Made by a program: the position numbers and the translations under genes. Positions 36,452 to 46,641 of a DNA stretch of 64,000 nt are shown piece by piece; position 1 is the first letter of the stretch, and every line of letters begins with the position of its first letter. A model generated the notes under the pieces. That model saw only the letters and a program-made list of their open reading frames with translations, did no database searches and was not told the origin of the DNA. This DNA comes from Lathyrus oleraceus (lineage: Eukaryota; Streptophyta; Magnoliopsida; Fabales; Fabaceae): the NCBI RefSeq assembly GCF_024323335.1, contig NC_066584.1, positions 232,901,494-232,965,493 on the forward strand. The letters run 5' to 3'.

Positions 36452-37249
36452 CTTCAAGAATGGGATCTTCCATGCGAACGTGTTCTATTCCAATATGAAG
36501 GTGTCCTGGGTATTCGCCCAGATGATACTTAGTCGGAACCACAGCTCAGCAGGTTTTTGGTACTGTTGACGAAGAATTTTCATAAAATCCCCACAAACGA
36601 ACCAATCTGGAAATGGAGGGCTAAATGCCACGCCAAACTCAACAGTTGGCAAAGGAGGGAATTTTGGTGGATGACAACTGAAAGCCAGGTCATAGCGCGC
36701 CTCTGGTCGAAGATTTGAAGGCAATGACAGTTTTTCAAACTTCTCCGTCAGTTTGCGTTTCAATTCTGCTGCTGCTTCGTGTATGGTTCGACTAAGATCA
36801 TCAGGTCTATATGCAGTTTCGAAATATTTTTGAAATTTCTGTATTTCCCTAATGTGTCTTTGAATACCTTTTTTGGTCCGATCCTGCACAAAAGCGAAAG
36901 CGTTTGTTAAATGTGTAGCAAAGGCAGCTACATCGAAAAATCTGTTGGAATAATAGTCTTTCCACCATTCATCAAACTCAGGAGTACATAGGAATGATGG
37001 TCGAAATATAACTGGTCGAATGTCGAGAGAGTCATCAGTCAGTTTCTTCGACAGTTCTCTACCCTCGTCTTCAGTATGAAGGGAATTATAAAAAATGATG
37101 GATCCTTTCTTGGGGAATATAGGTCGAGGTTTTATCTGGATTAGGCCAAACTGTCTAAAAACAAGGTTGGGTTGATAAACTATCAAAGCAATTTGGTTTT
37201 TAGTGGTGTTACGATAAGAAAAAAGGAGCCTAGGGGTTAAGAATGATTC
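36452..37249 (-). pseudogene. Antisense gene exon 1, C-terminal part of mobile domain
   Basis: It continues the same frame after the UAG: FRQFGLIQ, then FDEWWKDYYSNRFF, a helical basic segment with KRKLTEKFEKL, and PDWFVCGDFMKILRQ. Near 36530 the frame shifts by one base; the other frame reads GHLHIGIEHVRMEDPILE up to the probable donor at 36452/36451. Confidence 0.68.
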
Positions 37250-38560
37250 CTAAACATTCAGAAATATATTTTCATCCTTCTGCATCTCCAAAGGCAGTTG
37301 TTGGGTAAACCACTTAGGTCCAATTTTTCTATCAGCAAAAGGTGCCATGGTCGAAGTAAATTGATACCTCTTGGCAAACATCATGACATAGCTTTTGAAA
37401 GCTTGTCGAAGGCTAATCCCTTCATCAGTTGGCGTTATTTGCACCAACCTTGGCCATTCGACAATCCTATTTTTCACTTCTTCTTCATCTACTTCTGGTG
37501 CTACAGGAAGATTAGCTTCGAATGTGGCATTAAGCCATAATTGCAAGAGCCAGAAAGGTCCTGATAAGTTGATTTTACCTTGGGTTTTGGCGTTTTTCAA
37601 AAAATGTACACTCTCACTTAGAGATTCGTAAAGGTTAGCCAGAATCATTTCGCTCAAACATAGTTTTGTGCCTGCATGAAGCTGATTGGCTATGGTGATG
37701 AATCTCTTGGCAACTTGAAGAGAGCGAGACCAGAACACATATTTGGATAGCCACAGAGTCAAAAAAGCTATGTGTTCGACATCTGAAACTTCAGTGGCGC
37801 TTTTGTCATGATAATGGGACGTAAATAAAGAGTATGGGGCGAGGCTAGTTTCGAAAGCAATGGTATCTTCATTTAAGACAGTAGGGTCGAAATCTATACC
37901 ATTGGGATGAAGACCAACAATGGCTGCTGCGTCAAAAAGAGTAGGCGTTACCATCCCACAAGGGAGGTGAAAGGTGTTGTAGGTACTATCCCAGAAGTAG
38001 AGAGAAGCCAAAAGTATATTTGGGCAGATATTGGGTCCTACTCTCGACAACTGAATAAGGTCGAAAATGCCTACTTCTTTCCAAAAAGCCCCTTTAACTT
38101 TTTCGATTTTATCCAACCAAGATACGTAGTCAGAAGGGTCTTTTGACCATGGACAAGTTCTAAATATCCTGGGGTAATTCAAATAGGCTAAGTCCAACTC
38201 TCCAGTATCCGTCGAACTCGATGGGTCATTTTGTTCTACAATTTTCTCCTTAGGCTGAGGTTTCACTCCAGCGCCTATGGGTTTTGTATGGAAATAAGAT
38301 GGAAAAAATTCTCTTAAACGTTCTGGTTTAATCTCTGGATTTGGAAGAGGACCTAACATAGCATGACAGTTTCCAGAAATAAGAACATGGATTAATACCT
38401 GGGATTTATAGATGCATTCTTTTTCTTTCTCATTTGGAGGTTCTGGAACATACTGTTGATTTCCAATAGTTACTGGTCCTTTCAAATCGTGCACAGGAGA
38501 GAAAGCTGGATCTTGTTTCTTCTTGGAATGTTTGCTGCTTGAAGGTTTTTGAGGAGCCAT
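37250..38560 (-). CDS. Antisense gene exon 1, N-terminal plant mobile domain segment
   Basis: A 436-codon frame starting MAPQKPSSSKHSKKKQD, a basic N-terminus that could be a nuclear signal. Plant-mobile-domain features follow: YFWDSTYNTFHLPCGMVTPTLFDAAAIVGLHPNG (cited here as YFWDSTYNTF and AAIVGLHPNG), FLTLWLSKYVF, LSEMILANLYESL, GPFWLLQLWLN. It ends in an in-frame UAG; the same frame stays open beyond the stop to 36485 with the conserved VFRQFGLIQ segment. I therefore read the stop as a mutation in one exon. The domain occurs in host proteins and in Mutator-like and Ty3/gypsy transposons. Confidence 0.75.
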   Translation of the reverse strand: MAPQKPSSSKHSKKKQDPAFSPVHDLKGPVTIGNQQYVPEPPNEKEKECIYKSQVLIHVLISGNCHAMLGPLPNPEIKPERLREFFPSYFHTKPIGAGVKPQPKEKIVEQNDPSSSTDTGELDLAYLNYPRIFRTCPWSKDPSDYVSWLDKIEKVKGAFWKEVGIFDLIQLSRVGPNICPNILLASLYFWDSTYNTFHLPCGMVTPTLFDAAAIVGLHPNGIDFDPTVLNEDTIAFETSLAPYSLFTSHYHDKSATEVSDVEHIAFLTLWLSKYVFWSRSLQVAKRFITIANQLHAGTKLCLSEMILANLYESLSESVHFLKNAKTQGKINLSGPFWLLQLWLNATFEANLPVAPEVDEEEVKNRIVEWPRLVQITPTDEGISLRQAFKSYVMMFAKRYQFTSTMAPFADRKIGPKWFTQQLPLEMQKDENIFLNV

Positions 38561-38974
38561 TGTTAGGAAGAACTTAGGAATTTTTCTCAGGAGAAATATG
38601 AAAGCTTAAGAAATGGGTATGAAGAAAAGTAATCTGAAGCGTTAAAAGGGTTTAGAGAAAAAGGTTTATGGGTATTTATAGGAAGAAGATGATGAAAAAC
38701 GCTTCAAAATGGTAATGTTGATAGTGGGACACGTGGCCGATTTTGATGGGGGTGTTAAAGAGCTGGAAGTTGAAAAGAGACCATGATGTTAAGAAATGAT
38801 GGAAGTAGACTCTGAACGTGGGCTAGACGTGACATTTTGGAGAAAGTGTAATGATGAGTCTGTGTTGGAAATTGAGATTATCAAAACTTGGATTTAATAA
38901 AGATTAAATGACATGGCATCAAAACACTGGTTGACAACAAATGACTGTTTCTCCAGAAAAACGGTCGAAACAAA
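38561..38974 (-). other. 5' region and promoter area of the antisense gene
   Basis: This non-coding stretch lies between the antisense ATG and the truncated 3' LTR. It contains the TATA box and, further out, the deletion breakpoint at 38974/38975. The polypurine tract expected before the 3' LTR is not found. Confidence 0.6.
38671..38680 (-). promoter_or_regulatory. TATA box of the antisense gene
   Basis: The minus strand reads TATAAATACC, preceded by TTCC. It lies 111 bases before the ATG at 38560, a typical distance allowing a short 5' UTR. It is in the internal region, not the LTR, so the gene appears to have its own promoter. Confidence 0.6.
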
Positions 38975-39554
38975 TGACGTTTGGCAGAAGACGCGTGGGA
39001 GCATCTGGCGAAAGGAAGAAAGCCATGTGTCACAATTTTAGGATTTGGTAGTTAGTAATAGTTATGTTATTTGTATATAAATAGGGTAGTTGTTATCGAA
39101 AAAGGTGTGAAAATTTACTTGTACAAAATTTCTGAAAATACTCAAAGTACCCGTGTGAGAGAAAAGAGTCATAGTTGGAACATGTATGTGTAAACAAACA
39201 CCAAATTCCTTCAAAGTTTATTTTATAAAGTTTAAAGTTCTTTACAAATTCCTTTTACGTTTTCCAATCAATTATCTTTCTGCACTTTCTTTTCGACACT
39301 TTATGTTTTCGTCAGTTACTTTCTGCCATTTATCTTATCTTGTCAAATTTACATCTGTTTGAACGTTTTAATCAACATCTTTCGACATAAAATATTTAGA
39401 GAACCAAAATGAAAGATATGAAAGTTGTTCTAGATATCTTCAAAGTCATTTAGATTTGCACATGTCCTAGGATTTGTGTGGTTGATCCTGCAAGTAACCC
39501 AATTCTACAAGTTTTGGTAAACCAGAGGTTGTTCGCCAAAATTCACAGCGAACA
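38975..39554 (+). repeat. Element D 3' LTR, missing its first 265 bp
   Basis: It matches 26053-26632 base for base in length (580 bp) with about nine substitutions and ends CAGCGAACA before GGATC. The left 265 bp of the LTR and the adjoining PPT are absent. Since the target duplication is intact, the loss came after insertion or during reverse transcription. Confidence 0.92.
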
Positions 39555-39559
39555 GGATC
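39555..39559. repeat. Target site duplication of element D, right copy (GGATC)
   Basis: It matches 25783-25787 exactly. Confidence 0.93.
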
Positions 39560-41291
39560 TCAATTTGCTTGGGCTTGCTTCCTCTAGCTTGCAGGAGATG
39601 AAATGGATGCTCAAATGGCTTGGACACTTGGAGTTTCAACTTTAAAACAGAAGTGAAATTGAAACTCGATTTCAAATGAAATCTTCAAGTTTATCCTATC
39701 AATGGAGTGTGGGAATGGTGCAAGAGCAAGGATTGGGAAAGATGTCCTCAATTCTAAGCAAGAAGGCTTGCATTTATAGGCTCCAAGATTCATTTCTACA
39801 CACATCCAAAAAATTGTCAAAAATAGAAATGCTAGTGTGCATGCTTGCATAGGCGTGTGATAGGCCCGTCAAATGATTGGAACATGTCCAAAATCGTGCA
39901 TGAGTGATGCTGAAAGCTTAACATGAGGTCATGCAAATGTATTTGAAGATTGGTCATGAGAATCATCCAAATGGGACCATGCAATGCATCAATGCGCAAG
40001 TCCTTCAAAAATGCTCCAAATGCCATGATCTTAGACTCTTTGGAAAGGTAACATTATGGGGAAAAACTTTTATGTTGAACACTTTTCTATTTGGATCTTG
40101 GATCATGATGAATTTTAAGGTGGAAGTTGGGAAAATCAAACATAGTTGAAAATTTTCTAAGTATAAAGTCAAATGATCACTTTTTCCACCTTGAGTAACT
40201 TTTTCTATTAGCTTCAAATGAATATGATTCCTTCAGCAAAGTTGTAGATATCCCTCTTTAATTTCATCACAAATTTGACACCATTTGAATTATGCATGAG
40301 GGATTTATGGATTTTAGAAGTTGACGAAAAATGTTTGTTTAATGATGATGACCCAAAATAACCTATAATGTTTCCTCTTGGCACATGCCCTTGCAAGTTG
40401 AATTTGTAATTTCTCAAAGAAGAAAATTTGGAGAAAACATCTTAAATTTGATCATGAAACTTGTATGACCTTCATATAACAAAAATTGAGCAAGTTATGG
40501 TTCTTGGAAGTTGACCTCCTAACTAGGGCACAAACAAAATGACATATAATCTTTCACCATAAAAGTGACTTTCCAAGAAAAATTAGCTCCTGTTGTAAAC
40601 ATGAAATCTGTTTGGAATGTAATAAAGAGTAACTTTGATCTTTGAATAATTTTCATATTACAAATATTGTAGGATATAGGGTCTAGGGTACCCTAGATTT
40701 GACTAGTTGAATTCCTCTGGTCAACCTCTTTGAACCAAATTGCAAACTTGAAGTTATTTTGCTCGTTGGGGCTCATGGAGAGTCATATATGCTTGATATG
40801 ATGTACCATGAAATATCCCTTGAAATATTTGACCAATTGTTGAAGAAACTTGTTGAGGAAGTCACATCAAGATACCTAGATGAATTAGGGCTTCCAAGGC
40901 AAATAAGCTTCAAACTCTTGATGATTTTTTTTATCAAATTAACAAGTAAAGAACATGATGATCCATATATGATGCTTAGAATCATTGTGAACCTTTCCTT
41001 GATTGATCTCTTTGTATTGAGGGTCTCAAATCATAGATGTGAGCTTGATGAGGCACAGGTGGACACATACACTACCTACAAAAGAAACAACACTACACAT
41101 AGACATATTTTTGGTATTTTAGTTAGTAAACAAATAAAAATAAAGTATGATACAATCAAATGTGCTTGGTGATATCTTCCAATGCAAACCCAATGAATGA
41201 GGGGTAAGGAGAATACCAAGGTGTGATCCCAAAGCCAATGCAAATGATGAGATATCATGAGCGATCTTAGGGTCAAAATTTGGGTTTTACA
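39560..41291 (-). repeat. Element B 5' LTR, outer part (right of element D)
   Basis: This is the outer third of B's 5' LTR. Bases from about 39772 match 1-1525. On the minus strand it starts TGTAAAACCC at 41291. With 22742-25787 it gives an original LTR of about 4.8 kb. I see no gene in it. Confidence 0.9.
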
Positions 41292-41688
41292 GGTTCGGGT
41301 TGGGTTCGGGTATCCCCGCCCCCGCCACCATTCATTTAGTGAAATCAATTTTTTAAATATAAATAACTACTTTTTCCAAAATAAAATTACATTACAAATA
41401 ATAAAATAAAACAATCTAAAAAAAATTCATACATACATTTCAAATATTTTAAATAATAAATTCAAATTAAAATATCAAAACATTGACCATATATTTAATA
41501 TTCTAAATTATCAAAAATAAATAATAATGTACATAATGAAATAAACGGGGCGGGTTCGGGGTGGGTACTAGTGTCCTTATTACCCGACCTGTCCCCATAT
41601 TTTAAAATCGGGGAAAACCCAAACCCGAATCCAAATCCAGTCAAAGCGGGTTTTCCCCGTCAACTTCGGGGCGGGTTCGGGTGGGTAC
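41292..41688. repeat. GC-edged, AT-cored spacer repeat between elements B and C
   Basis: The first 45 bases and last 150 bases are rich in GGGTTCGGGTGGGTA-like and CCCCGCC motifs; the middle 200 bases are almost pure A/T. Inverted motifs such as CGGGTT/AACCCG occur at the ends. It has no open frame. It could be a fragment of a non-autonomous element into which both B and C inserted. I cannot assign it to a family. Confidence 0.55.
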
Positions 41689-42948
41689 TGTAACACCTCA
41701 AAATTTGCCCTCCTCTCTTGGGACTAGCTTAGCATATTGCATTTCATTTTTAGGTCATTAGGCATTGCATATTTGCATATCATGTGGCAACAATAAGCAA
41801 GTCATCCTCCTAGGTCTTGATCAGAAGATAAAGAGGTTGAAAGATTCAAATTAAGGGTCTCATTGAATTGATCACTAGCCATCTGAGGGTTTGTGATTCA
41901 AATTAGGGTTTCTTGGTTCCTCAAGGAGATTTATCATTATCTTGGTTGAAATGGTACATCATCATCATCATGGTTTTGTCATCACCAAGAGATTCATTGT
42001 GCTTGATCAGATTCCTTGAGATTAGGGTTTTGACCACTGGTCAACCCTAATCATCTGAATTGTGCCAATCAGGGCTTGTCAAAGAGATGAGGTCTTCATT
42101 GAGATGAGGGACCATTTCATGGTTTCATTGAGCTTGTGGAAGCTAGGGTTTCATGTTTGAGCCATTTCATCAGGAGATTGAGGCTTAAGTTCAACAGTCA
42201 AGCTGAAATTCATCTATCAGTCAACAAAAGTCAACCACAAGTCAACTGATGGATTTGGAGGTGGGAGAGGGTTAGATACACTTCATTCATGTCCAAACAA
42301 GTTTCATTTGACATTTCAAACATCAACAATGAAGAAAATAAAGTCAGATGAAAACTTTCCCAAAATAGAAAGTGACTTGTAATTCAAAATTGCCAAAATG
42401 GAAAGGTTTTCTCCTTAAAATTACATGTCCAAAAATGCTTCAAATGAAATTTTGTCCAACATGAGAGTTGTAGATCTTGCTCTCACCTTTCCAAAAAGTC
42501 CAAGAACATGAATTTCTCATTTGTGGTTGGCAAGTTATGATCAAATCATTGTCAAGAAAAGTTGAATATCAAAGTTGGATAACTTTCACACCAAATGGCC
42601 AAATGAAGTGGGACTTTTTGGAGCAAATTTCTTTTGATCTCCTCTATTCAATTCATGCATCACATTTCATTAAAACTCATCACACAAAAAGTGCATTTTT
42701 CATGTGAACTTAATTTGAAAAATGGAGGGAAAAAGTGAATTTGAGAAATATGCATTGTTTTCATGTTTTTCCAATTGCCTTGGCTTAGGAACATCATTTG
42801 CAATTGGTCTAAACCAGAAAATTTCACTGTTACATTAATTTTCACAAGGAAGGGTGAATTGGCCAATTTGCAATTTAGCATAAAACTTGATTTCCATTAA
42901 TCACTTGCATTAACACTAAACATGATTAGCAACATGTTTAACATCACA

Positions 42949-42956
42949 TATAAAAG
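42949..42956 (+). promoter_or_regulatory. Candidate TATA box of element C
   Basis: TATAAAAG in the 5' LTR, about 1.26 kb from its start, followed by a pyrimidine-rich CTCTCTC stretch 80 bases on. It is identical in the 3' LTR. A transcription start a few tens of bases downstream would be typical. Confidence 0.55.
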
Positions 42957-45900
42957 CTAAATCACAACTGTTTCATTGCTAATCATAACAGAATTTGGAA
43001 ATTGAGATCTAGATCCAAAACTTTTCATCTTTTCTCTCTCACTTTTTCTGCAAAAATCTCCACAAACCGTGCCAAGATCTTCATCAATCCTTCATCCATG
43101 TGCATTATTGAGGCTGTTGGAAGCAAGATCACAAGGTTTTCAAGCTGAATTTGGAACTGTTGAAGTGAAGGTCATCAATGGCAATTCGAGTTTTCAACAA
43201 GATCAAGCACAATTAGCATCAAAGCCTTGCTTCATTCACTCATACAAGCATCAAGGAGTTTCTGTTTTGCATTGCCATGGCTTGAAACACACGATTTCAC
43301 TTCTGCTATCCAATTAAGGTTAGTTTTCGAATGTGATGATTCATGAAATTGATGCATGCTTTAGATAGATCTTTTCATGTGGAGTATACTGCACTTTGTT
43401 TCATTGAATTTGGTTGAGAAACAAGGAAGTTATGTGGACTAGAAGATTCATGTGCAAAAATGTTTCTCTTCGAATCTCTTGATCTAGGTAGAATTAAGTC
43501 AAATTGATTTGTGATTCATGATGTACATTGAGAGAGGATTCTAATGATATACGGTTTGTTAATTTCTGTGAGAAATTGTTCTTGAGCTTAGGGTTTGTGA
43601 TGAACACGCTATGAATGTTTGATTTTCGTTTCCAGAAGTGTTCCAGATCTTCGCCTGGCCTGTTTGCATGTTTTTCATTGTTTGTGTGCCATGCACCAAT
43701 AGAAGCGTGCCATCTGTATAAGTGAAACGCGGTGTTTCATCATAGCGCGCGCATATTTGAATTCGAGCGGAGTTCGATCCTCCGCTCCAACAGTTGTTTT
43801 TTTTGCTTTTGCATTTTCCTCTTGTATGCTTATCATGTTCACATGCCTTCATTCATCATTTTTTATTTTTTCTCCACATTAAAAAATTCATAACTTCTTG
43901 ATTACTTGTCCAAATCACATGAGATTTTTGTGCCATGTTCCTTGTAATCTCTAGTATTTTATGGTGATTTTTCCCTAAATTGTGCACGTGTGGAATTTGT
44001 TTTGGCCTAGGGTTCATGTTTACATGTCATTCATTGCACCTTGCTTACTATTTTGGTTGTGAAATGATGATGCTTGATCCAAAATTCTTGAAATTTTGCA
44101 TGTGTAAACTAGAGATCCTTAGGGACATTTTGGCTTTGAGTTTGTGATTTTATCATTCCTGGTTTGTGAGATATGACCTGATCATTGGAGGTGTGACAAT
44201 GTGTGTCACACCATTTCTTGTCCAACTTGTGGATTTTCTTTACCATGCCATATGAACTCAAAATGATCTGAATTTTTGCATGTTGACTCTCCTGGATGTT
44301 AAGTTTGACTGTGAATTTCTGTGGATTTTTTGAGTGCATTTCCAATTTGATTGAGATTTTCTCCCCTGTTTGACCAATTGTGGACCTTTTGTGAGTCATG
44401 ATCTTATTTGATTTGTGAAATTCTTGTTGTTTATTGGATGGACTTGAAATTTTGTGGAGTGATTCTAGACACATTGAATTTTGTCATGGCTTTAGTTTGA
44501 TGCATTTATCATGTGTAGTTTCTGTTTTATGCTTGCTTGAAGTTGATGCATGATTTTGTGCCTTGTATGAGCTTATTTTGCCTTGCCTTGACTTAGGGAT
44601 TTTAATTGACATGCTTCCATTTGTCCAATTGGCTTGAAATTTGGTGTGTAGATCATGTTATGAATGTTCTTTGACCATGAACGTTTTGGGGATTTATTGA
44701 AATGTTTGTGAGTTGATTTGAATTGGATCTTTTTGTTTGGTCCTATGAGGTTCTAAATTGCATGCTTTGCACTAAATGCTTTATGAAATGATATTGGTTG
44801 ATGATATGAATATGAGACCACTTGTATTTGATTCTCATTTGATTGATCTTGGTTTTTGATAATTTTCATGTTCTGTTTTGGTTTATTGCTCCCATTTTGA
44901 CCCTAGGCCATGTCCTAGTGGTTAGTGATTAATGTTTGAGTTGTGTTTTCAGGACAAAAGGCATATGGCATGGAGGAATTAATTCACTTGGCTTGAGTTG
45001 CTTGTTTGATTGATGTTGATTAACATTAAGTTTGTTTTGTAGGTGGCTTCTAAGTCATTTGTGTTGAGCATTGGCTTATGCTTTGCTTGATGCATTGCTT
45101 GTGTACAGTTAACTGTTGACCATTAGTTTGTCTGTTTGACTGTTTGAGCTGAGTACTGATTATGTTAGATTGATTTCAGGTACATTAGTTGCTATAGTTC
45201 ATTGTGAACTTGCTTTTGCTTTTGCTTGGTTGCTTAACCAATTGAGGTATAGCATCACTAACTCCATGTAGTCTGGAAGACCTGGCCTGTTACTTGGCCA
45301 GGCACCTGTCTGAAGTCCTCCTTAAGAGGCAATGCTTGTGCTTGTTTATCTTTGTCCCCAAGCAGGAAAAGACCTTTGTTAAGGCAATTGGCAGATAAAA
45401 GAGATGTGCAATCCATCTCCTGCTATTCAGTCGAGTCATCCCTTTGCTCACACAACTGGTGTTGATGCATTGTGGATATTAACCCAAGATCCTTGTACAG
45501 TTGTACAGTTGAGTCAGTGTCATAAGTGTAGAAGGGTTCCCACTTTCTGAACCCACACTTCTTTTGTCTAAATCTCTCCCTGGCCAGGGATAAGAGCTGT
45601 GAGGCACACCCCTCACTTCCTATTTCATCTGCTTCACCCTAACTCTCAATGTTAGGGTTAAGAGCTAACATCAACCTGATACAGTTGGCTTGCTTTTGCA
45701 GCCTAACCCTTGTGTGAGCCCACTTTGTCTGTATATAGTGTGTGCTAATTGTGAATGTTTGCTTTGTTTTGATTATGCTTGCATGCTTTGCTTTGCCTGT
45801 TTAGGATTAGCTTGCAGCCTGTGCAAGTAGGTAGAAAACTCAACCTAGGACCATTGTGGAATACATGATAACTATTAGGCTCGAGTCAGTCTCCCTTCTA

Positions 45901-46456
45901 GTTAGTCGTTTCCCAGTCTCTGGTTAGGAGAAAGCTTCTCCCCTGTTCAGGGGAACTGTGTCACCCTGATCCTCATACCAGATGAGGTACGTAGGCAGGA
46001 GACCGTACGAGGTCTCTCCGGGCGTCCTTTTTCTTTTTTGTGTGTGTGTTTGCTTGACAGTTGCTAGGCTCGAGTGCCTGACTCCTTAGTAACTTGTTTG
46101 TTCGCTAACCCTCTTGTGTGTCGGGATATGGATGTAAGACCAACGATTGGTTGTCCGTATCCTGAGTGTGTTAGTTTGGTTCGGAATCTGATGTAAGTCC
46201 AGCGATTGGGGTTCGGATTCCAGGTTTGACTGTGTTTGTGTGTGTTTTGTTTGGCGTGCGTGAGCCGAACTACGGCAGCTCTGATTCTCATTCCAGATGA
46301 GATACATAGGCATAGGATGCGATATCCTAGCGAGCCCTTTCCTCTCTTCCCCCACCTGTGTTGTTTCTGGTGTGTGTGTGTGATGTTTGTGAGCAGTTTT
46401 AGCAACCTTTTCCTATCTTTTGAGCATGGATCCCGTCGAGTACGACGCATGCGTAG

Positions 46457-46475
46457 GGGTGCTAATACCTTCCCT
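46457..46475 (+). other. Conserved LTR block shared by elements B and C
   Basis: GGGTGCTAATACCTTCCCT is identical to the reverse complement of 22934-22952 in element B, although the rest of the two LTRs is hardly alignable by eye. Both lie within about 250 bases of the inner LTR end. A second shared motif, TACGTAGGCA, is at 45988-45997 here and 23093-23102 in B. Conservation suggests a role in the RNA 5' region. Confidence 0.7.
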
Positions 46476-46581
46476 TCGCATAACCGACTCCCGATCCCAT
46501 TCTCTTTGGTCACGAGACCATGCTTTTTCCAGGTTTACTTCGAGCGTTTCCTTTCCCTCTTTTGGGATAAATAACGCACGG

Positions 46582-46592
46582 TGGCGGCTCTG
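46582..46592 (+). other. PBS-like sequence inside the LTR
   Basis: TGGCGGCTCTG differs by one base from the start of the true PBS (TGGCGACTCTG) 60 bases further on. Element B has TGGCGACTCT in the same relative place (22803-22812, minus). Confidence 0.6.
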
Positions 46593-46641
46593 TGTTTGTT
46601 TTTGTTTTAGCCCGCCGGTTGTTTTTCGCGGATGCGACAGC

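Larger units (their letters stand above)
34805..38560 (-). pseudogene. Antisense multi-exon plant-mobile-domain gene carried by element D
   Basis: The opposite-strand gene has four likely exons: 38560-36452, 36357-36287, 36207-35947 and 35871-34805. Introns of 94, 79 and 75 bp have GT...AG ends. Across the first two junctions the reading phase is kept and gives a continuous basic/acidic low-complexity stretch. At the third junction the phase does not match, so there is an indel or a different splice site. Exon 1 encodes a plant mobile domain (aminotransferase-like family). It carries a UAG at 37250-37252 and a frameshift near 36530. A TATA box lies 111 bases upstream. Tat-lineage elements are known to carry antisense ORFs here. 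The role is unknown; host PMD proteins MAIN and MAIL1 act in transposon silencing. Confidence 0.75.
25788..39554 (+). mobile_element. Element D: Tat-lineage Ty3/gypsy element with antisense gene
   Basis: The 13.8-kb element is bounded by GGATC duplications. It contains an 845-bp 5' LTR, a PBS-like site, gag-protease (26712-31100), RT-RNaseH-second RNaseH-integrase (31117-34677), an opposite-strand gene (34805-38560) and a 3' LTR shortened to 580 bp. The second RNase H and the antisense gene after pol fit the Tat lineage (Retand/Grande-like). The shared 580 bp of LTR differ at about nine positions. The whole element is dense in TTCGAC/GTCGAA. Several in-frame stops and the truncated 3' LTR show that this copy is dead. 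Confidence 0.92.
1..41291 (-). mobile_element. Element B: old Ogre-like Ty3/gypsy retrotransposon, interrupted by A and D
   Basis: On the minus strand the parts run, from right to left, 5' LTR, PBS, ORF1, gag, protease, RT, RNase H, archaeal-type RNase H, integrase, repeat-rich 3' UTR, PPT and 3' LTR. This order, with an extra ORF before gag and a second RNase H, is the Ogre/Tat arrangement. The LTR edges are shown by homology between 1-1525 and about 39772-41291, which end in matching termini (TGTAAGACCC and TGTAAAACCC on the minus strand). The element is split twice: element A (4007-12225) sits in its 3' UTR and element D (25788-39554) in its 5' LTR. All genes carry multiple stops and frameshifts. 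The two LTR copies differ at roughly one base in 10-20, so it is the oldest insertion here. Its far end lies outside the window, so its own target duplication cannot be checked. Confidence 0.9.
41689..46639 (+). repeat. Element C 5' LTR
   Basis: It begins TGTAACACCTC and ends GATGCGACA two bases before the PBS; 4,951 bp. The first 4.1 kb recur at 59873-64000. No gene is supported; several short open frames repeated in both LTRs are non-coding. Toward its end lie duplicated motifs (about 45975-46015 and 46290-46320; 46133-46160 and 46190-46220). Confidence 0.96.

Noticed and set aside
43069..44474. Open frames of 82-121 codons in element C LTRs, repeated at 61254-62660
   Set aside because: Conserved only because the LTRs are recent copies; no domain, no suitable promoter context.
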